64,000 nucleotides of DNA from Ruminococcus flavefaciens (GCA_902777125.1 CACYSQ010000006.1:62001-126000), one strand, 5' to 3'. Shown: positions 35,974 to 43,799, counted from the first letter of the stretch. Numbers and translations: made by a program. Notes: a model not told the origin generated them from the letters alone.

Positions 35974-36447
35974 CTATATCTCGAACCAAAGCTTTACGAA
36001 GGCTATGTCAGCGAGCGGGAATTTCCTTTCTCCGCCGCCTTCGAGTCTCAGCGAAACGCCCTCCTTGTCGGCACCGGCGAGCTCTCCGGCAAATTCCTTG
36101 CCGTCCTCAGCCTCTCTTATGAGCCTTAGCCTTACCTTATCGCCGAGGCACACCTCGAAGTGGTCCTCCTTGACGAGCTCGCGTTCAAGACCGGCTGAGC
36201 CGACCTCAAGCACATAGCTCTGCGATATCGGGTCGGCAGCGTCAAGAGCCGCGTTGATAGGTGCGGTAGCTCTTTCGCAGTCGTCTATGGAGATGCCCTC
36301 GTCCTGATCTATGAACACTCTGAGGTACCACATAGCGCCTTCCTTTTCAAAGCAGACGTCCCAGAGGTAATAGCCGAGCTCATCGGTGATAGGTCTGATG
36401 AGGTCGTAGACCTTCTGTTCGGTGCCGCCGAATTTCTTGTATTTCAT
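35974..36447 (-). CDS. rimP: Ribosome maturation factor RimP
   Basis: Assists early 30S assembly. 157 residues, full length. Family features are the N-terminal EQKVYDLIRPITDELGYYLWDVCFEKEGAMWYLRVFIDQDEGISIDDCERATAPINAALDAADPI, given here as about residues 9-73, then YVLEVGSAGLERELVKEDHF and the C-terminal SH3-like region. AAAGGAGAAG lies seven bases before the ATG. First gene of the nusA-infB operon. Confidence 0.96.
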   Translation of the reverse strand: MKYKKFGGTEQKVYDLIRPITDELGYYLWDVCFEKEGAMWYLRVFIDQDEGISIDDCERATAPINAALDAADPISQSYVLEVGSAGLERELVKEDHFEVCLGDKVRLRLIREAEDGKEFAGELAGADKEGVSLRLEGGGERKFPLADIAFVKLWFEI

Positions 36448-36473
36448 TCATCTTCTCCTTTCCTGCGTTCTCA

Positions 36474-36511
36474 AAATAATAAAAACGAAAGACCGGAGGC
36501 TTCCGGTCTTT
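36474..36511 (-). terminator. Intrinsic terminator in the rimP-nusA operon leader (possible attenuator)
   Basis: On the minus strand AAAGACCGGA-AGCC-TCCGGTCTTT (36511-36488) is followed by CGTTTTTATTATTTT. It lies between the operon promoter and the rimP ribosome site, so it must be passed for any of the operon to be transcribed. Confidence 0.8.
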
Positions 36512-36534
36512 TGCTTTAACTATCATCATTTAGT

Positions 36535-36563
36535 ATTATACCACCTGTTTTCGGAAAAATCAA
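36535..36563 (-). promoter_or_regulatory. Promoter of the rimP-nusA-infB-ribF operon
   Basis: On the minus strand TTGATT (36563-36558), 17-base spacer, TATAAT (36540-36535). Transcription would start near 36528, ahead of the leader terminator. Confidence 0.75.
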
Positions 36564-36660
36564 CCCCTTTTTGCAAATTTTTCTGAATTTTTCCGATTTT
36601 TTTCCGGAGAAGCTTTTCCATGTGCCGTTTCATACGAAGCGGCAGACCTGATATGCTCTG

Positions 36661-36700
36661 TAGGGAACGCCGCCCCCGGCGTTCCGCCGTTACCGTACAC
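36661..36700. repeat. Dispersed GAACGCCG palindromic repeat
   Basis: TGTAGGGAACGCCGCCCCC followed by GGCGTTCCGCCG, closely matching the units at 44881-44915. Confidence 0.7.
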
Positions 36701-36725
36701 GTTCCGGTTTGTTCCTATCCGATGT

Positions 36726-36754
36726 TTGACAAGCCGGACGCTATGTGCTATAAT
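36726..36754 (+). promoter_or_regulatory. Consensus promoter of the solute-binding lipoprotein gene
   Basis: TTGACA (36726-36731), 17 bases, TATAAT (36749-36754), about 40 bases before the ATG. Confidence 0.88.
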
Positions 36755-36793
36755 AGATAAGCAATTGATTTCCGCACAAAGGAGATAATATTA

Positions 36794-38209
36794 ATGATAA
36801 AGACCTCAAGGGCTATCGCAGGCATTATCGCCCTGTCGGCTGCCTTTTCAGCATTCTCATGCAGCAGCAAGTCACGCAGCAAGACCGTCAGCAATACGAC
36901 CGAGGCTGTCACAGATGCTACGGTACAGCGCACTACCGCTTCGTCTGTTCCGACTGATACCGAGATAACCTGGCTCGCTGACTTCGACATCTACCCGGAG
37001 GGCAGCTCTCAGCCTTCACCGGCTCTGACCCTGTTCATGAACCAGTTCGGCGGAAGCGTGAACTATATCCACGCCGACCACGGAAAGATCATTCAGCGGT
37101 TCGATGAGATAAGGAATTCCGGCGGCACTGTGGATATGCTGCCCTACGATATCAGCGCACTTCCCGAGGGCGTGAGCAAGGGCTTGTACGCTCCCCTCGA
37201 CCCCTACTACTCCTACATGGGCATGAACGAGCCCGGTCTGTGGGACGGCATGAACGACCTCATCAACAGGCTCGCCTACAAGGGACAGCACTACGTTATC
37301 CCTTACGCCCTCTCAGACCCCCAGATACTGACCTACAGCAGAAAGCTCGTTCAGGAAGCCGGTCTCGATGACCCTTACAAGCTCTACACTGAGGGCAGAT
37401 GGGACTGGGAAGCCTTCATGAAAACTATGGAGGGCTTCACCGAGAAGGCTCCTGCCGGTATAAAAAGGTACGGCATAACCGGCTGGTTCGGACAGTCAGC
37501 TATACAGTCCACCGGTCACAGCATCGTCGCTTACGAGAACGGCTCCTTCAGGAACAATATCGACGATCCCGCTGTCGGAAAGGCTGAACAGCTCATGAAG
37601 GATATCGCGGACAAGGGACTTTACAGGTCCGGCTGGAGGGACTTCTATCCCACCGACCAGTCAACGCTTTTCTTTGCCTCCGCGGACTATACCCTCGGCG
37701 TTTCAAACGCCAAGAACGAGGAGCTCGACCTCATGGCAGTACCGTTCCCGAAGTATGCCGATGCGGAAAAGCAGTACATCTCCTGCAATTTCGATGCGAA
37801 GATGCTCGCTGCCGGCTCAACAAAGGGCGCGGCTGTCGCGGCATTCATAATGTGTGAGCGTTACGCCGCAACGGACGATAAGCTCGCGCTCTCCGCAAAG
37901 GAACAGGCTCTTGCTGTGGAAAAGACCGGAAACGGCGTAAACAAGAGCTTCATCACTGAGGAACAGTACAATGCGATACAGAGTTATCTCGATACATCGA
38001 AGGTCACTCCGGCATTCGACCCGGCTTACGGCATGGGCAGCAGAATGTATTCTCCCGGCAATTACAGCTACGAAACCCGCGGCGTAATGGATAATCTCGA
38101 GACCGTTCTGCTCGAAGAACCGGGCAAGGCTGACTCATGGGATTCACTCCGCGCTGCCATGACAGCAATAGTTGCCGACGAGGTCGATAAGCTCAATAAG
38201 CTGAACTGA
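36794..38209 (+). CDS. Extracellular solute-binding lipoprotein (family 1-like)
   Basis: Likely a sugar/oligosaccharide-binding protein of an ABC importer. The 471-residue protein has a lipoprotein signal (SAAFSAFSCSSK, lipid Cys about 23), a Thr/Ser linker, and the two-lobed periplasmic-binding fold: LADFDIYPEGSSQPSPALTLF, VDMLPYDISALPEGVSKGLYAPLDPYYSY, the hinge-type YVIPYALSDPQILTYSRKLVQEAGLDDP and YTEGRWDWEAFMKTMEGF. Trp-rich ligand-site segments are as in glucan- or amylodextrin-binding proteins. No permease or ATPase genes are adjacent, which is unusual, so its partners must be elsewhere. Own promoter and terminator. Confidence 0.88.
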   Translation: MIKTSRAIAGIIALSAAFSAFSCSSKSRSKTVSNTTEAVTDATVQRTTASSVPTDTEITWLADFDIYPEGSSQPSPALTLFMNQFGGSVNYIHADHGKIIQRFDEIRNSGGTVDMLPYDISALPEGVSKGLYAPLDPYYSYMGMNEPGLWDGMNDLINRLAYKGQHYVIPYALSDPQILTYSRKLVQEAGLDDPYKLYTEGRWDWEAFMKTMEGFTEKAPAGIKRYGITGWFGQSAIQSTGHSIVAYENGSFRNNIDDPAVGKAEQLMKDIADKGLYRSGWRDFYPTDQSTLFFASADYTLGVSNAKNEELDLMAVPFPKYADAEKQYISCNFDAKMLAAGSTKGAAVAAFIMCERYAATDDKLALSAKEQALAVEKTGNGVNKSFITEEQYNAIQSYLDTSKVTPAFDPAYGMGSRMYSPGNYSYETRGVMDNLETVLLEEPGKADSWDSLRAAMTAIVADEVDKLNKLN

Positions 38210-38215
38210 GAATTA

Positions 38216-38247
38216 AGAAAAAGGACGCCAAAGGCGTCCTTTTTTTA
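38216..38247. terminator. Bidirectional terminator
   Basis: AAGGACGCC-AAA-GGCGTCCTT stem (38221-38241) with T-runs on both strands, between converging genes. Confidence 0.9.
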
Positions 38248-39423
38248 TTTCAGCTTTACAAGGATACGGTCATTATATCCGGTTATTTCGCGGTTCATGG
38301 TCTCCATATCGCCGTAGGTGAAGTAGATATGCGCGATCTTTTCGGTAAGGTGATTGTTTATCCTGCCGCCGTCGGGGATATTGACAGTGGTCTTGAAGGT
38401 ACGCTTCGCGATGTCCTCCGGGAGCGACCAGCTTTCAAGCACTCCCTCGCCGTCCGCCATGACACCGTAATGTCCGCAGAACGACGCTTTCGGAGCTTCG
38501 CTGACTATGCCGTCAAGGCTCATTCCGAGTGCCGCACGGATATACGCCTCCTCCCACGGGAAGCCGGTCATGACGTCCGCAAGCAGCAGCGTTTCATTGC
38601 CGAAGCAGCGTCTCATCATGTCTATGACATAGGGTACGCCGTCCTTCACGATGTACTGGAACGAGAGTATGCCGTCCACAAGACCGAGGTCCTCAGCCAT
38701 TGTCAGCATGACCTTGTGGAGCTTATCGCGTACTGCCGCAAAATTCTCCGCAGGGTAGGTCTCCGCCTGCACGAGATACGGATTTTTCATGCAGTAGATG
38801 TTGCTCGAAGACGTTACCGCTATCTTCCTGTCCTTGAGGAATACCACTATCGACTGCTGAACGCCCTCGATGTACTGCTCGATGAGGACCTGCTTTGTAC
38901 GCGACATCGCAAAGGCTGTATCTATCGCGGACTGTGCCTCCTCATAATTTTCCGCACGGCGTATGCCCTTGCCGCCGGTGAGGTCGCTCGCCTTGACCAC
39001 GACAGGGTATGTGCAGTCCCGGCAGTAGGCCTTAGCCTCGTCCGGAGAGCTGAAAACCTTGTAGAAGGGCGTAGGCAGTCCCTTTGCAAGGAAGTAGTCC
39101 TTGAATTCGTTCTTGTGGTGCATGAGCCTTGCGTTGGCGTAGGTATCGTGGCCCTTCCAGCCCATATTCTCCGCGACATAAGCCGAGGTTATAACGCCGA
39201 AATCGTTCGCACAGCTAACGATGCCCTCAATGCCGTTTTCGCGGACAAGACGCAGTACAGCCTCGCAGTCGGAGTAATCCTCCGGGATATATTCGTCCGC
39301 GGCACTGTGTCCCGGAAGCTCCGGCATATTGCCTGTCGTCACCACATAGAAGCCCATTTCCTGAGCCTTTTTTATTATCGGTATCTCGCTTATGGTACCG
39401 TTGAGTATAAGTATCTTTTTCAT
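38245..39423 (-). CDS. ATP-grasp ligase (carbamoyl-phosphate-synthase-like)
   Basis: A 392-residue carboxylate-amine/thiol ligase of unknown substrate. It has a pre-ATP-grasp Rossmann domain (KKILILNGTISEIPIIKKAQEMGFYVV), then MHHKNEFKDYFLAKGLPTPFY, the ATP-binding glycine loop VVVKASDLTGGKGIRRA, QVLIEQYIEGVQQS and the metal-site region GILSFQYIVKDGVPYVIDMMRRCFGNE. Similar enzymes add amino acids or other groups to sugars or peptides in surface-polymer pathways. It overlaps the fkbM-type gene by four bases and is the last gene of the kdsA cassette, so it probably modifies the same molecule. Confidence 0.87.
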   Translation of the reverse strand: MKKILILNGTISEIPIIKKAQEMGFYVVTTGNMPELPGHSAADEYIPEDYSDCEAVLRLVRENGIEGIVSCANDFGVITSAYVAENMGWKGHDTYANARLMHHKNEFKDYFLAKGLPTPFYKVFSSPDEAKAYCRDCTYPVVVKASDLTGGKGIRRAENYEEAQSAIDTAFAMSRTKQVLIEQYIEGVQQSIVVFLKDRKIAVTSSSNIYCMKNPYLVQAETYPAENFAAVRDKLHKVMLTMAEDLGLVDGILSFQYIVKDGVPYVIDMMRRCFGNETLLLADVMTGFPWEEAYIRAALGMSLDGIVSEAPKASFCGHYGVMADGEGVLESWSLPEDIAKRTFKTTVNIPDGGRINNHLTEKIAHIYFTYGDMETMNREITGYNDRILVKLK

Positions 39424-40484
39424 TTTTTACCTTCATGGATCGCGTATATTACCGCCTCTATGCTCTGGGAGTGATAATTGCGGAAATACAGCCTGTAATC
39501 TATACCTGTGCTGCGTATGAACTCCGGTATCGCTATGATATCGTCGATGCGGTGGTAAACGCATATCGCAAGACGCGGCTTACAGCGTTCAATGGTCTTC
39601 CTTGCACCCTCAAGCGCTTTCAGCTCAGAGCCCTCGATGTCCATTTTTATGAACGTTACCTCATCGCTTCCGACAGTATTGTCTATCGAGGTCATCTCAA
39701 CCCCGACTCCGCTTTCGGAGACATGGGAGGTCATCTTGCCGTCATTCGCAAAAAAGACCGTAGTGTCCCTGTCAAAAACGCCCTTGGGGACTATTGTGAG
39801 ACCGTGCATACCTGCTGTATTCTTCCGCATCTTAGCGATGTTGTCCGGGTCAGCCTCAAAGGCGTAGATCTTACTGTAGCTGCCGCCGGTGAGCTTTGCG
39901 AACTGAAGGGCGGTATCGCCGTCATAGGCTCCGCAGTCCACGAAGACCTCGTTCTCACCGGGAACGAATATGCCCTTCTCAAAATACTGCGGCTCGGCGG
40001 AAAAGCTCTTCCTGAAGCAGCCGTTCCTGCGCTGTTCGATGAAAGCGTCGAGCTGACGGCGGGATTCGTCGTCCGCGAGCTCCCTGCGGAGGGTATCGAC
40101 AGCCTCTCTGTTCTCAGCGAGGAATTCGTCTGTGAACTTGCAGTCATCATCTATACCGAGCGGGTATCTTCCCGAATAATCGGCGGTATAGACCTTGCTG
40201 CCGTAGCTGCCGAGAGCCGCCTCTCTTTCCTCCGAGAAGTACATCACTCCTACTACGATATTGCATTTATGCTCCGGGAGATAGTCCTCGACCGCAAATA
40301 CCGGAAGACCGTCCTTCTCTCTTTCAGCCGGAAGATACGCCTTGTCAACGATATATCCCGCAAGCACGATACTGTTCCGGACAAGGTGATCGCGTATCCT
40401 CCCGGAGAGCTCACCTGCTCCGTATATCACTGCCGGAAGTCCGCTCGCACGTATTTCCGTCAGCATTTTCTCAAACTGATCCAT
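39420..40484 (-). CDS. FkbM-family methyltransferase with N-terminal Rossmann-like domain (copy 1)
   Basis: Likely SAM-dependent O-methyltransferase. In its 354 residues an N-terminal nucleotide-binding-like domain (GLPAVIYGAGELSGRIRDHLV... AGYIVDKAYLPA, about 14-70) precedes a methyltransferase domain with motif I EVFVDCGAYDGDTALQFAKL (about 180), acidic loop IYAFEADPDNIAKM, and the FkbM-typical VTFIKMDIEGSELKALEGARKTI followed by PRLAICVYHRIDDIIAIPEFI. It shares this architecture with the gene at 42534-43643. The substrate is probably the sugar made by the cassette. Confidence 0.88.
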   Translation of the reverse strand: MDQFEKMLTEIRASGLPAVIYGAGELSGRIRDHLVRNSIVLAGYIVDKAYLPAEREKDGLPVFAVEDYLPEHKCNIVVGVMYFSEEREAALGSYGSKVYTADYSGRYPLGIDDDCKFTDEFLAENREAVDTLRRELADDESRRQLDAFIEQRRNGCFRKSFSAEPQYFEKGIFVPGENEVFVDCGAYDGDTALQFAKLTGGSYSKIYAFEADPDNIAKMRKNTAGMHGLTIVPKGVFDRDTTVFFANDGKMTSHVSESGVGVEMTSIDNTVGSDEVTFIKMDIEGSELKALEGARKTIERCKPRLAICVYHRIDDIIAIPEFIRSTGIDYRLYFRNYHSQSIEAVIYAIHEGKK

Positions 40485-40491
40485 TTATCCA

Positions 40492-41166
40492 CTATCCCTT
40501 CTGCGATGCTGCTTTTTCCGTATAGTAGCGGTATATCACCTGTGCGAGCTCCCAGTCCTTTTCGGTGTCGATATCGACCGTGGGATTGTAAGCATCGAAC
40601 CAGAAGGGGGTCTCGCCGACCATGTAGCCGACCCTTTCCACGCACTCGCGGGTGAGTATCTCATTAGCCCAGCTTATCTGATAGACCGGCGGGATATACT
40701 GCGAATACTTGTGCCAGTGACCGAAGCCGAAGCCTATCGGTTCATGGTCTTTTCCGAGGAAATACTTCTTCATCGGGTAGACCACGTTGAGCGAATCATG
40801 GTCGGCTCTGACCTCGTTCCATATCCTGAACATATCGTCGTAGCTGTCGAAGAGGGGGTCCATGCAGGAGCAGTAGAGTATGTCGTCCTCACCGGGAATG
40901 TCCTTGCAGACGCCCCTTACAACATCGACCGTATTGGTCTCGAGGAGGGTATACTTCACATCGCGGTGAATGAAGTTTATGCCCCATTTCTCAGCGGCGC
41001 TGCGGTACTCCTCGTCCTCGCAGCTCAGGTAAATATCAGACCTGTCAAGGCTCTTCACGAGCTTTTCTATGAGTATGTCCGTAAGGCTCTGCCCCTCATA
41101 GAACGGGCGGTAATTCTTATGCGGTATCCTCCGCGAATCAGCCTTTCCGAGAATAACTGCCTTCAA
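40492..41166 (-). CDS. CMP-sugar-type cytidylyltransferase (NeuA/KdsB-like)
   Basis: Predicted to activate a keto-acid sugar as its CMP derivative. The 224-residue protein opens MKAVILGKADSRRIPHKNYRPF, matching the nucleotide-binding loop ARxxSxRxPxKN of acylneuraminate and KDO cytidylyltransferases, and contains ILYCSCMDPLF, SLNVVYPMKKYFL and the end NPTVDIDTEKDWELAQVI typical of NeuA-like proteins. The start is TTG: it lies two bases after the kdsA stop with GGGGG upstream, and no ATG fits. Direct linkage to kdsA suggests that the product is CMP-KDO or a related octulosonate, but sequence alone does not settle the sugar. Confidence 0.85.
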   Translation of the reverse strand: MKAVILGKADSRRIPHKNYRPFYEGQSLTDILIEKLVKSLDRSDIYLSCEDEEYRSAAEKWGINFIHRDVKYTLLETNTVDVVRGVCKDIPGEDDILYCSCMDPLFDSYDDMFRIWNEVRADHDSLNVVYPMKKYFLGKDHEPIGFGFGHWHKYSQYIPPVYQISWANEILTRECVERVGYMVGETPFWFDAYNPTVDIDTEKDWELAQVIYRYYTEKAASQKG

Positions 41167-41168
41167 GC

Positions 41169-41999
41169 TTAGTCAAGCCCCCTTGTCACATCGTCGTATT
41201 TCTTGGCTCTTCTGAGGATATCCGCTATATTCGCAAGCTTTATCTGGCTCGGACCGTCCGATACGGCGTGGTCGGGATCGGGGTGTACCTCAGCGAATAT
41301 GCCGTCAACTCCAACTGCAAGTCCTGCGTTCATCATGTAGGGTGCGAACTCGCGGTTGCCGGAGGTGAACTCCCTGCCGCTTCCGGGCTGCTGGACGGAA
41401 TGTGTAGCGTCAAGGAACACCGGATAGCCGAGCTTTCTCATATCGAGAAGTCCCTGCATATCCACAACGAGCCTGTTATAGCCGAAGGTAGTTCCCCTCT
41501 CGCAGAGGATTATCTTCTCGTTGTTTTCGGAGAGCATCTTCTCGACAACGTTGTCCATATTCCATGGTGCCATGAACTGTCCCTTTTTGATGTTGACAGC
41601 CCTGCCTGTGCGCGCAGACGAGAGTATGAGGTCGGTCTGGCGGCAGAGGTAAGCCGGTATCTGAAGGATATCGCAGACCTTCGCGGTCTCCTCGCACTGC
41701 CATGTCTCATGGACGTCCGTAGTCACCGGAACGCCGTACTTCTCCTTGATGTCGTTGAGTATGACGAGACCCTTCTCCATGCCGACACCGCGTCCTGCGT
41801 GAAGATTGGAACGGTTCGCCTTATCGAACGAGCCCTTGAAAATGTAGTTTATGTCAAGCTCGCGGCAGACCTTCACGAGCTCGCCTGCGACCTCATCGCA
41901 CATCTCATAGCCCTCGATAGAGCAGGGACCTGCAATGAGGGTCATCTTATCGCCGCCTATAGTCATTCCGGCTATCTCAAAAGACTTAACTTCAAGCAT
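41169..41999 (-). CDS. kdsA: 3-deoxy-8-phosphooctulonate synthase, metal-dependent type
   Basis: Condenses phosphoenolpyruvate with arabinose-5-phosphate to KDO-8-phosphate. The 276-residue protein carries the full KdsA signature set: LIAGPCSIEGYEMCDE (Cys at the metal position, marking the metallo type), FKGSFDKANRSNLHAGRGVGME, TTDVHE, LQIPAYLCRQTDL, KKGQFMAPWNMDN, CERGTTFGYNRLVVDM, FLDATHSVQQPG and GVDGIFAEVHPDPDHAVSDGPSQ. These distinguish it from NeuB and from DAHP synthase. It overlaps the upstream cupin gene by eight bases. KdsA normally belongs to Gram-negative lipopolysaccharide synthesis or, in plants, to pectin; its place in a Gram-positive polysaccharide degrader is notable. Confidence 0.93.
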   Translation of the reverse strand: MLEVKSFEIAGMTIGGDKMTLIAGPCSIEGYEMCDEVAGELVKVCRELDINYIFKGSFDKANRSNLHAGRGVGMEKGLVILNDIKEKYGVPVTTDVHETWQCEETAKVCDILQIPAYLCRQTDLILSSARTGRAVNIKKGQFMAPWNMDNVVEKMLSENNEKIILCERGTTFGYNRLVVDMQGLLDMRKLGYPVFLDATHSVQQPGSGREFTSGNREFAPYMMNAGLAVGVDGIFAEVHPDPDHAVSDGPSQIKLANIADILRRAKKYDDVTRGLD

Positions 42000-42507
42000 T
42001 TTTCACTATCTCCTTCCATTGTTCAGCGCTTATGGTAGTCCTGCGCTGGTCATAGCCTCTTGCGGCTATGCTGTCGTCGAGGTATATCGAATCATTGGGA
42101 ACGTACATCGTGGATATCTCCTCAAAGATAGTTCCCTCACGCGAAGAGAACGAGTGGTCCTGTCCGCGGTCAACATGGAGAAGCTCTCCTGCCTCCGCAG
42201 CATATTCCTGTCCGTCGATAGTGACGTCAAGAACTCCGCTGAGAACGTAGAAGGACTCCGATTTTATCCTGTGATAGTGGTCGGGATACTGCTGTCCCGG
42301 GAGCATGACCACTATGCTCTTGCAGTAGTCGCGGTTCACGACATTTATGAAGAGCGCTCCGACCTTTCCGAGCTTATCGGCTCCGAGATGGTGGTAAACA
42401 TTAGCCTTCGCGATCTTCGGGAGCACGATATGTGCCGCCTTCATGAGCCCTATCGCAGAGTCGAGGTATTCGTCGATGATCCTCTTTTTTTCATCACTGC
42501 CGGTCAT
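41992..42507 (-). CDS. Cupin-fold sugar-binding or isomerase-like protein
   Basis: A 171-residue protein with a single conserved cupin barrel: PGQQYPDHYHRIKSESFYVLSGVLDVTIDG holds the metal-binding H-x-H and Glu, and GELLHVDRGQDHSFSS holds the third His; the end segment FEEISTMYVPNDSIYLDD is typical of cupins in acidic-sugar gene clusters and of the lyxose-isomerase group. No kdsD-type arabinose-5-phosphate isomerase is visible, so this protein could supply that step; this is inference. The ATG at 42507 was chosen because ACGGAG lies nine bases upstream; the ATG at 42516 directly abuts that site. Confidence 0.82.
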   Translation of the reverse strand: MTGSDEKKRIIDEYLDSAIGLMKAAHIVLPKIAKANVYHHLGADKLGKVGALFINVVNRDYCKSIVVMLPGQQYPDHYHRIKSESFYVLSGVLDVTIDGQEYAAEAGELLHVDRGQDHSFSSREGTIFEEISTMYVPNDSIYLDDSIAARGYDQRRTTISAEQWKEIVKNA

Positions 42508-42533
42508 ATGCTTCATCTCCGTTCACAAGGACA

Positions 42534-43643
42534 TCAGAGCGCATAGAGAGTAACGTCATATGTACCCTTCAGCATTCCGTTCATCCTTATAAATAGTCTG
42601 TATTTTTCATTGCCGCTGAACAGCCCCGATATGTACTGAGGTATCGTGATAAGGTCATCGCGGCGGTGGTATATTCTTATCCCGAGTGCCGGACGGTCAC
42701 GCAGAATGGTCTTCTCGGCGCCCCTGAGAGCCGCAAGCTCGCTGCCCTCGATATCCATTGTTATCGCCGCACATTTCTCGTCCCTCATGAGAACATCTAC
42801 CGTTGTGAGCTCTATCCTGTCGCCGTCGTCACCTACCGACGCATTCGCACCTGTTCCCGAGATATAAGCGGTACCCTCGCTGTCGCTCACACCCTTTTTC
42901 ACCGGGACGATGCTTTCATGACCTGCGGTCTTTCCGCAGAGGGTATCATAGGTGCGCGGCTCCGGTTCAAGTGCATAGATCCTGCGTTTTCCGCCGCAGA
43001 AGGCGTCGGTCTGGAGTGCGCTTTTGCCGTCGAAGGCTCCGCATTCAACAACAGCGCCCTCCCTTTCATCGGCAAAGAGCATCGAAAGCTCATAGTCGTT
43101 CACATCGTCCGTCCTGAACAGCATGAGCGAATGACCGTCGCCGGATATCTTTGCGTTCAGCATCTCGCACATGATACGCTTCGAGAGCTCGTCCTCAAGC
43201 ATATCGAAGGTCCTCTCGAATTCCGGGAGCTTCTGCATGATGTAGCTCTGGTCTGTCCAGTCGAAGTCCCCGAACCACAGCGCCTCGGTCATGAGGATAT
43301 CGTTCTGCGGCGAGAATTTCCTCTGTGTACGGGTCATTATCTCCCATTCGCGCTCGTAGCTGTAATCGAACGCGATGAGTATGTAAGCCTCCGGGAAGCT
43401 CTCCGCGGCGGCTGTGCAGGACATCAGCGGAATGCCGTTCCACAGCGTTTTTTCAGCCGGGAGGTACTTATCGTCCACCGCAGCAAAGGCTATCCTAACT
43501 CCGCACCCGCTGAGTTTTTCAAAGAGGCTCTGCGCGTAAAGACCAGCACCGTAAAGACCTACAGGACGCTCTGTCTTTTGCAGCAGAAGTATCATATCGA
43601 ATATCTTATTAGGCTTGAATACGAGCCTTTCTCTCAATCTCAT
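42534..43643 (-). CDS. FkbM-family methyltransferase with N-terminal Rossmann-like domain (copy 2)
   Basis: The 369 residues repeat the architecture of the gene at 39420-40484: a nucleotide-binding-like N-terminus (PVGLYGAGLYAQSLFEKL... FAAVDDKYLPA), then a methyltransferase domain with GAVVECGAFDGKSALQ, IYALEPEPRTYDTL and ITMDIEGSELAALRGAEKTI, then IRIYHRRDDLITIPQYI. The two are clear paralogues with many substitutions and so probably methylate different positions or acceptors. First gene of the kdsA cassette; AGGAGGAG precedes the ATG. Confidence 0.88.
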   Translation of the reverse strand: MRLRERLVFKPNKIFDMILLLQKTERPVGLYGAGLYAQSLFEKLSGCGVRIAFAAVDDKYLPAEKTLWNGIPLMSCTAAAESFPEAYILIAFDYSYEREWEIMTRTQRKFSPQNDILMTEALWFGDFDWTDQSYIMQKLPEFERTFDMLEDELSKRIMCEMLNAKISGDGHSLMLFRTDDVNDYELSMLFADEREGAVVECGAFDGKSALQTDAFCGGKRRIYALEPEPRTYDTLCGKTAGHESIVPVKKGVSDSEGTAYISGTGANASVGDDGDRIELTTVDVLMRDEKCAAITMDIEGSELAALRGAEKTILRDRPALGIRIYHRRDDLITIPQYISGLFSGNEKYRLFIRMNGMLKGTYDVTLYAL

Positions 43644-43677
43644 AGTTCAGCTCCTCCTGAAACATTCACTGTATATT

Positions 43678-43706
43678 ATTTTATCAGATTTCTCCATAAA
43701 AGTCAA
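43678..43706 (-). promoter_or_regulatory. Promoter of the kdsA cassette
   Basis: On the minus strand TTGACT (43706-43701), 17-base spacer, TAAAAT (43683-43678), leader about 30 bases. No other promoter was seen within the six genes. Confidence 0.8.
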
Positions 43707-43732
43707 TTGTATTTCACATTTTTTGTGCCGTA

Positions 43733-43767
43733 CAAACAAAAAACGGGACGTATCTTGTGCGTCCCGT
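43733..43767 (-). terminator. Terminator of the serine acetyltransferase gene
   Basis: On the minus strand ACGGGACGC and ATACGTCCCGT pair, followed by TTTTTGTTTG. It also insulates the kdsA cassette from cysE transcription. Confidence 0.85.
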
Positions 43768-43799
43768 ACAAAAATTTTTCCGTGAGCGAGGTCATACGC

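Larger units (their letters stand above)
36448..36793. other. Divergent intergenic region with promoter, leader terminator and repeat
   Basis: It holds the rimP-operon promoter and leader terminator on the minus strand, a copy of the GAACGCCG repeat (36661-36700), a T-rich stretch (36565-36610) and the promoter of the solute-binding lipoprotein on the plus strand. No gene was seen. Confidence 0.8.

Noticed and set aside
38329..40655. Two long plus-strand frames (381 and 406 codons)
   Set aside because: Antisense to the ATP-grasp, FkbM and cytidylyltransferase genes, which have clear motifs.
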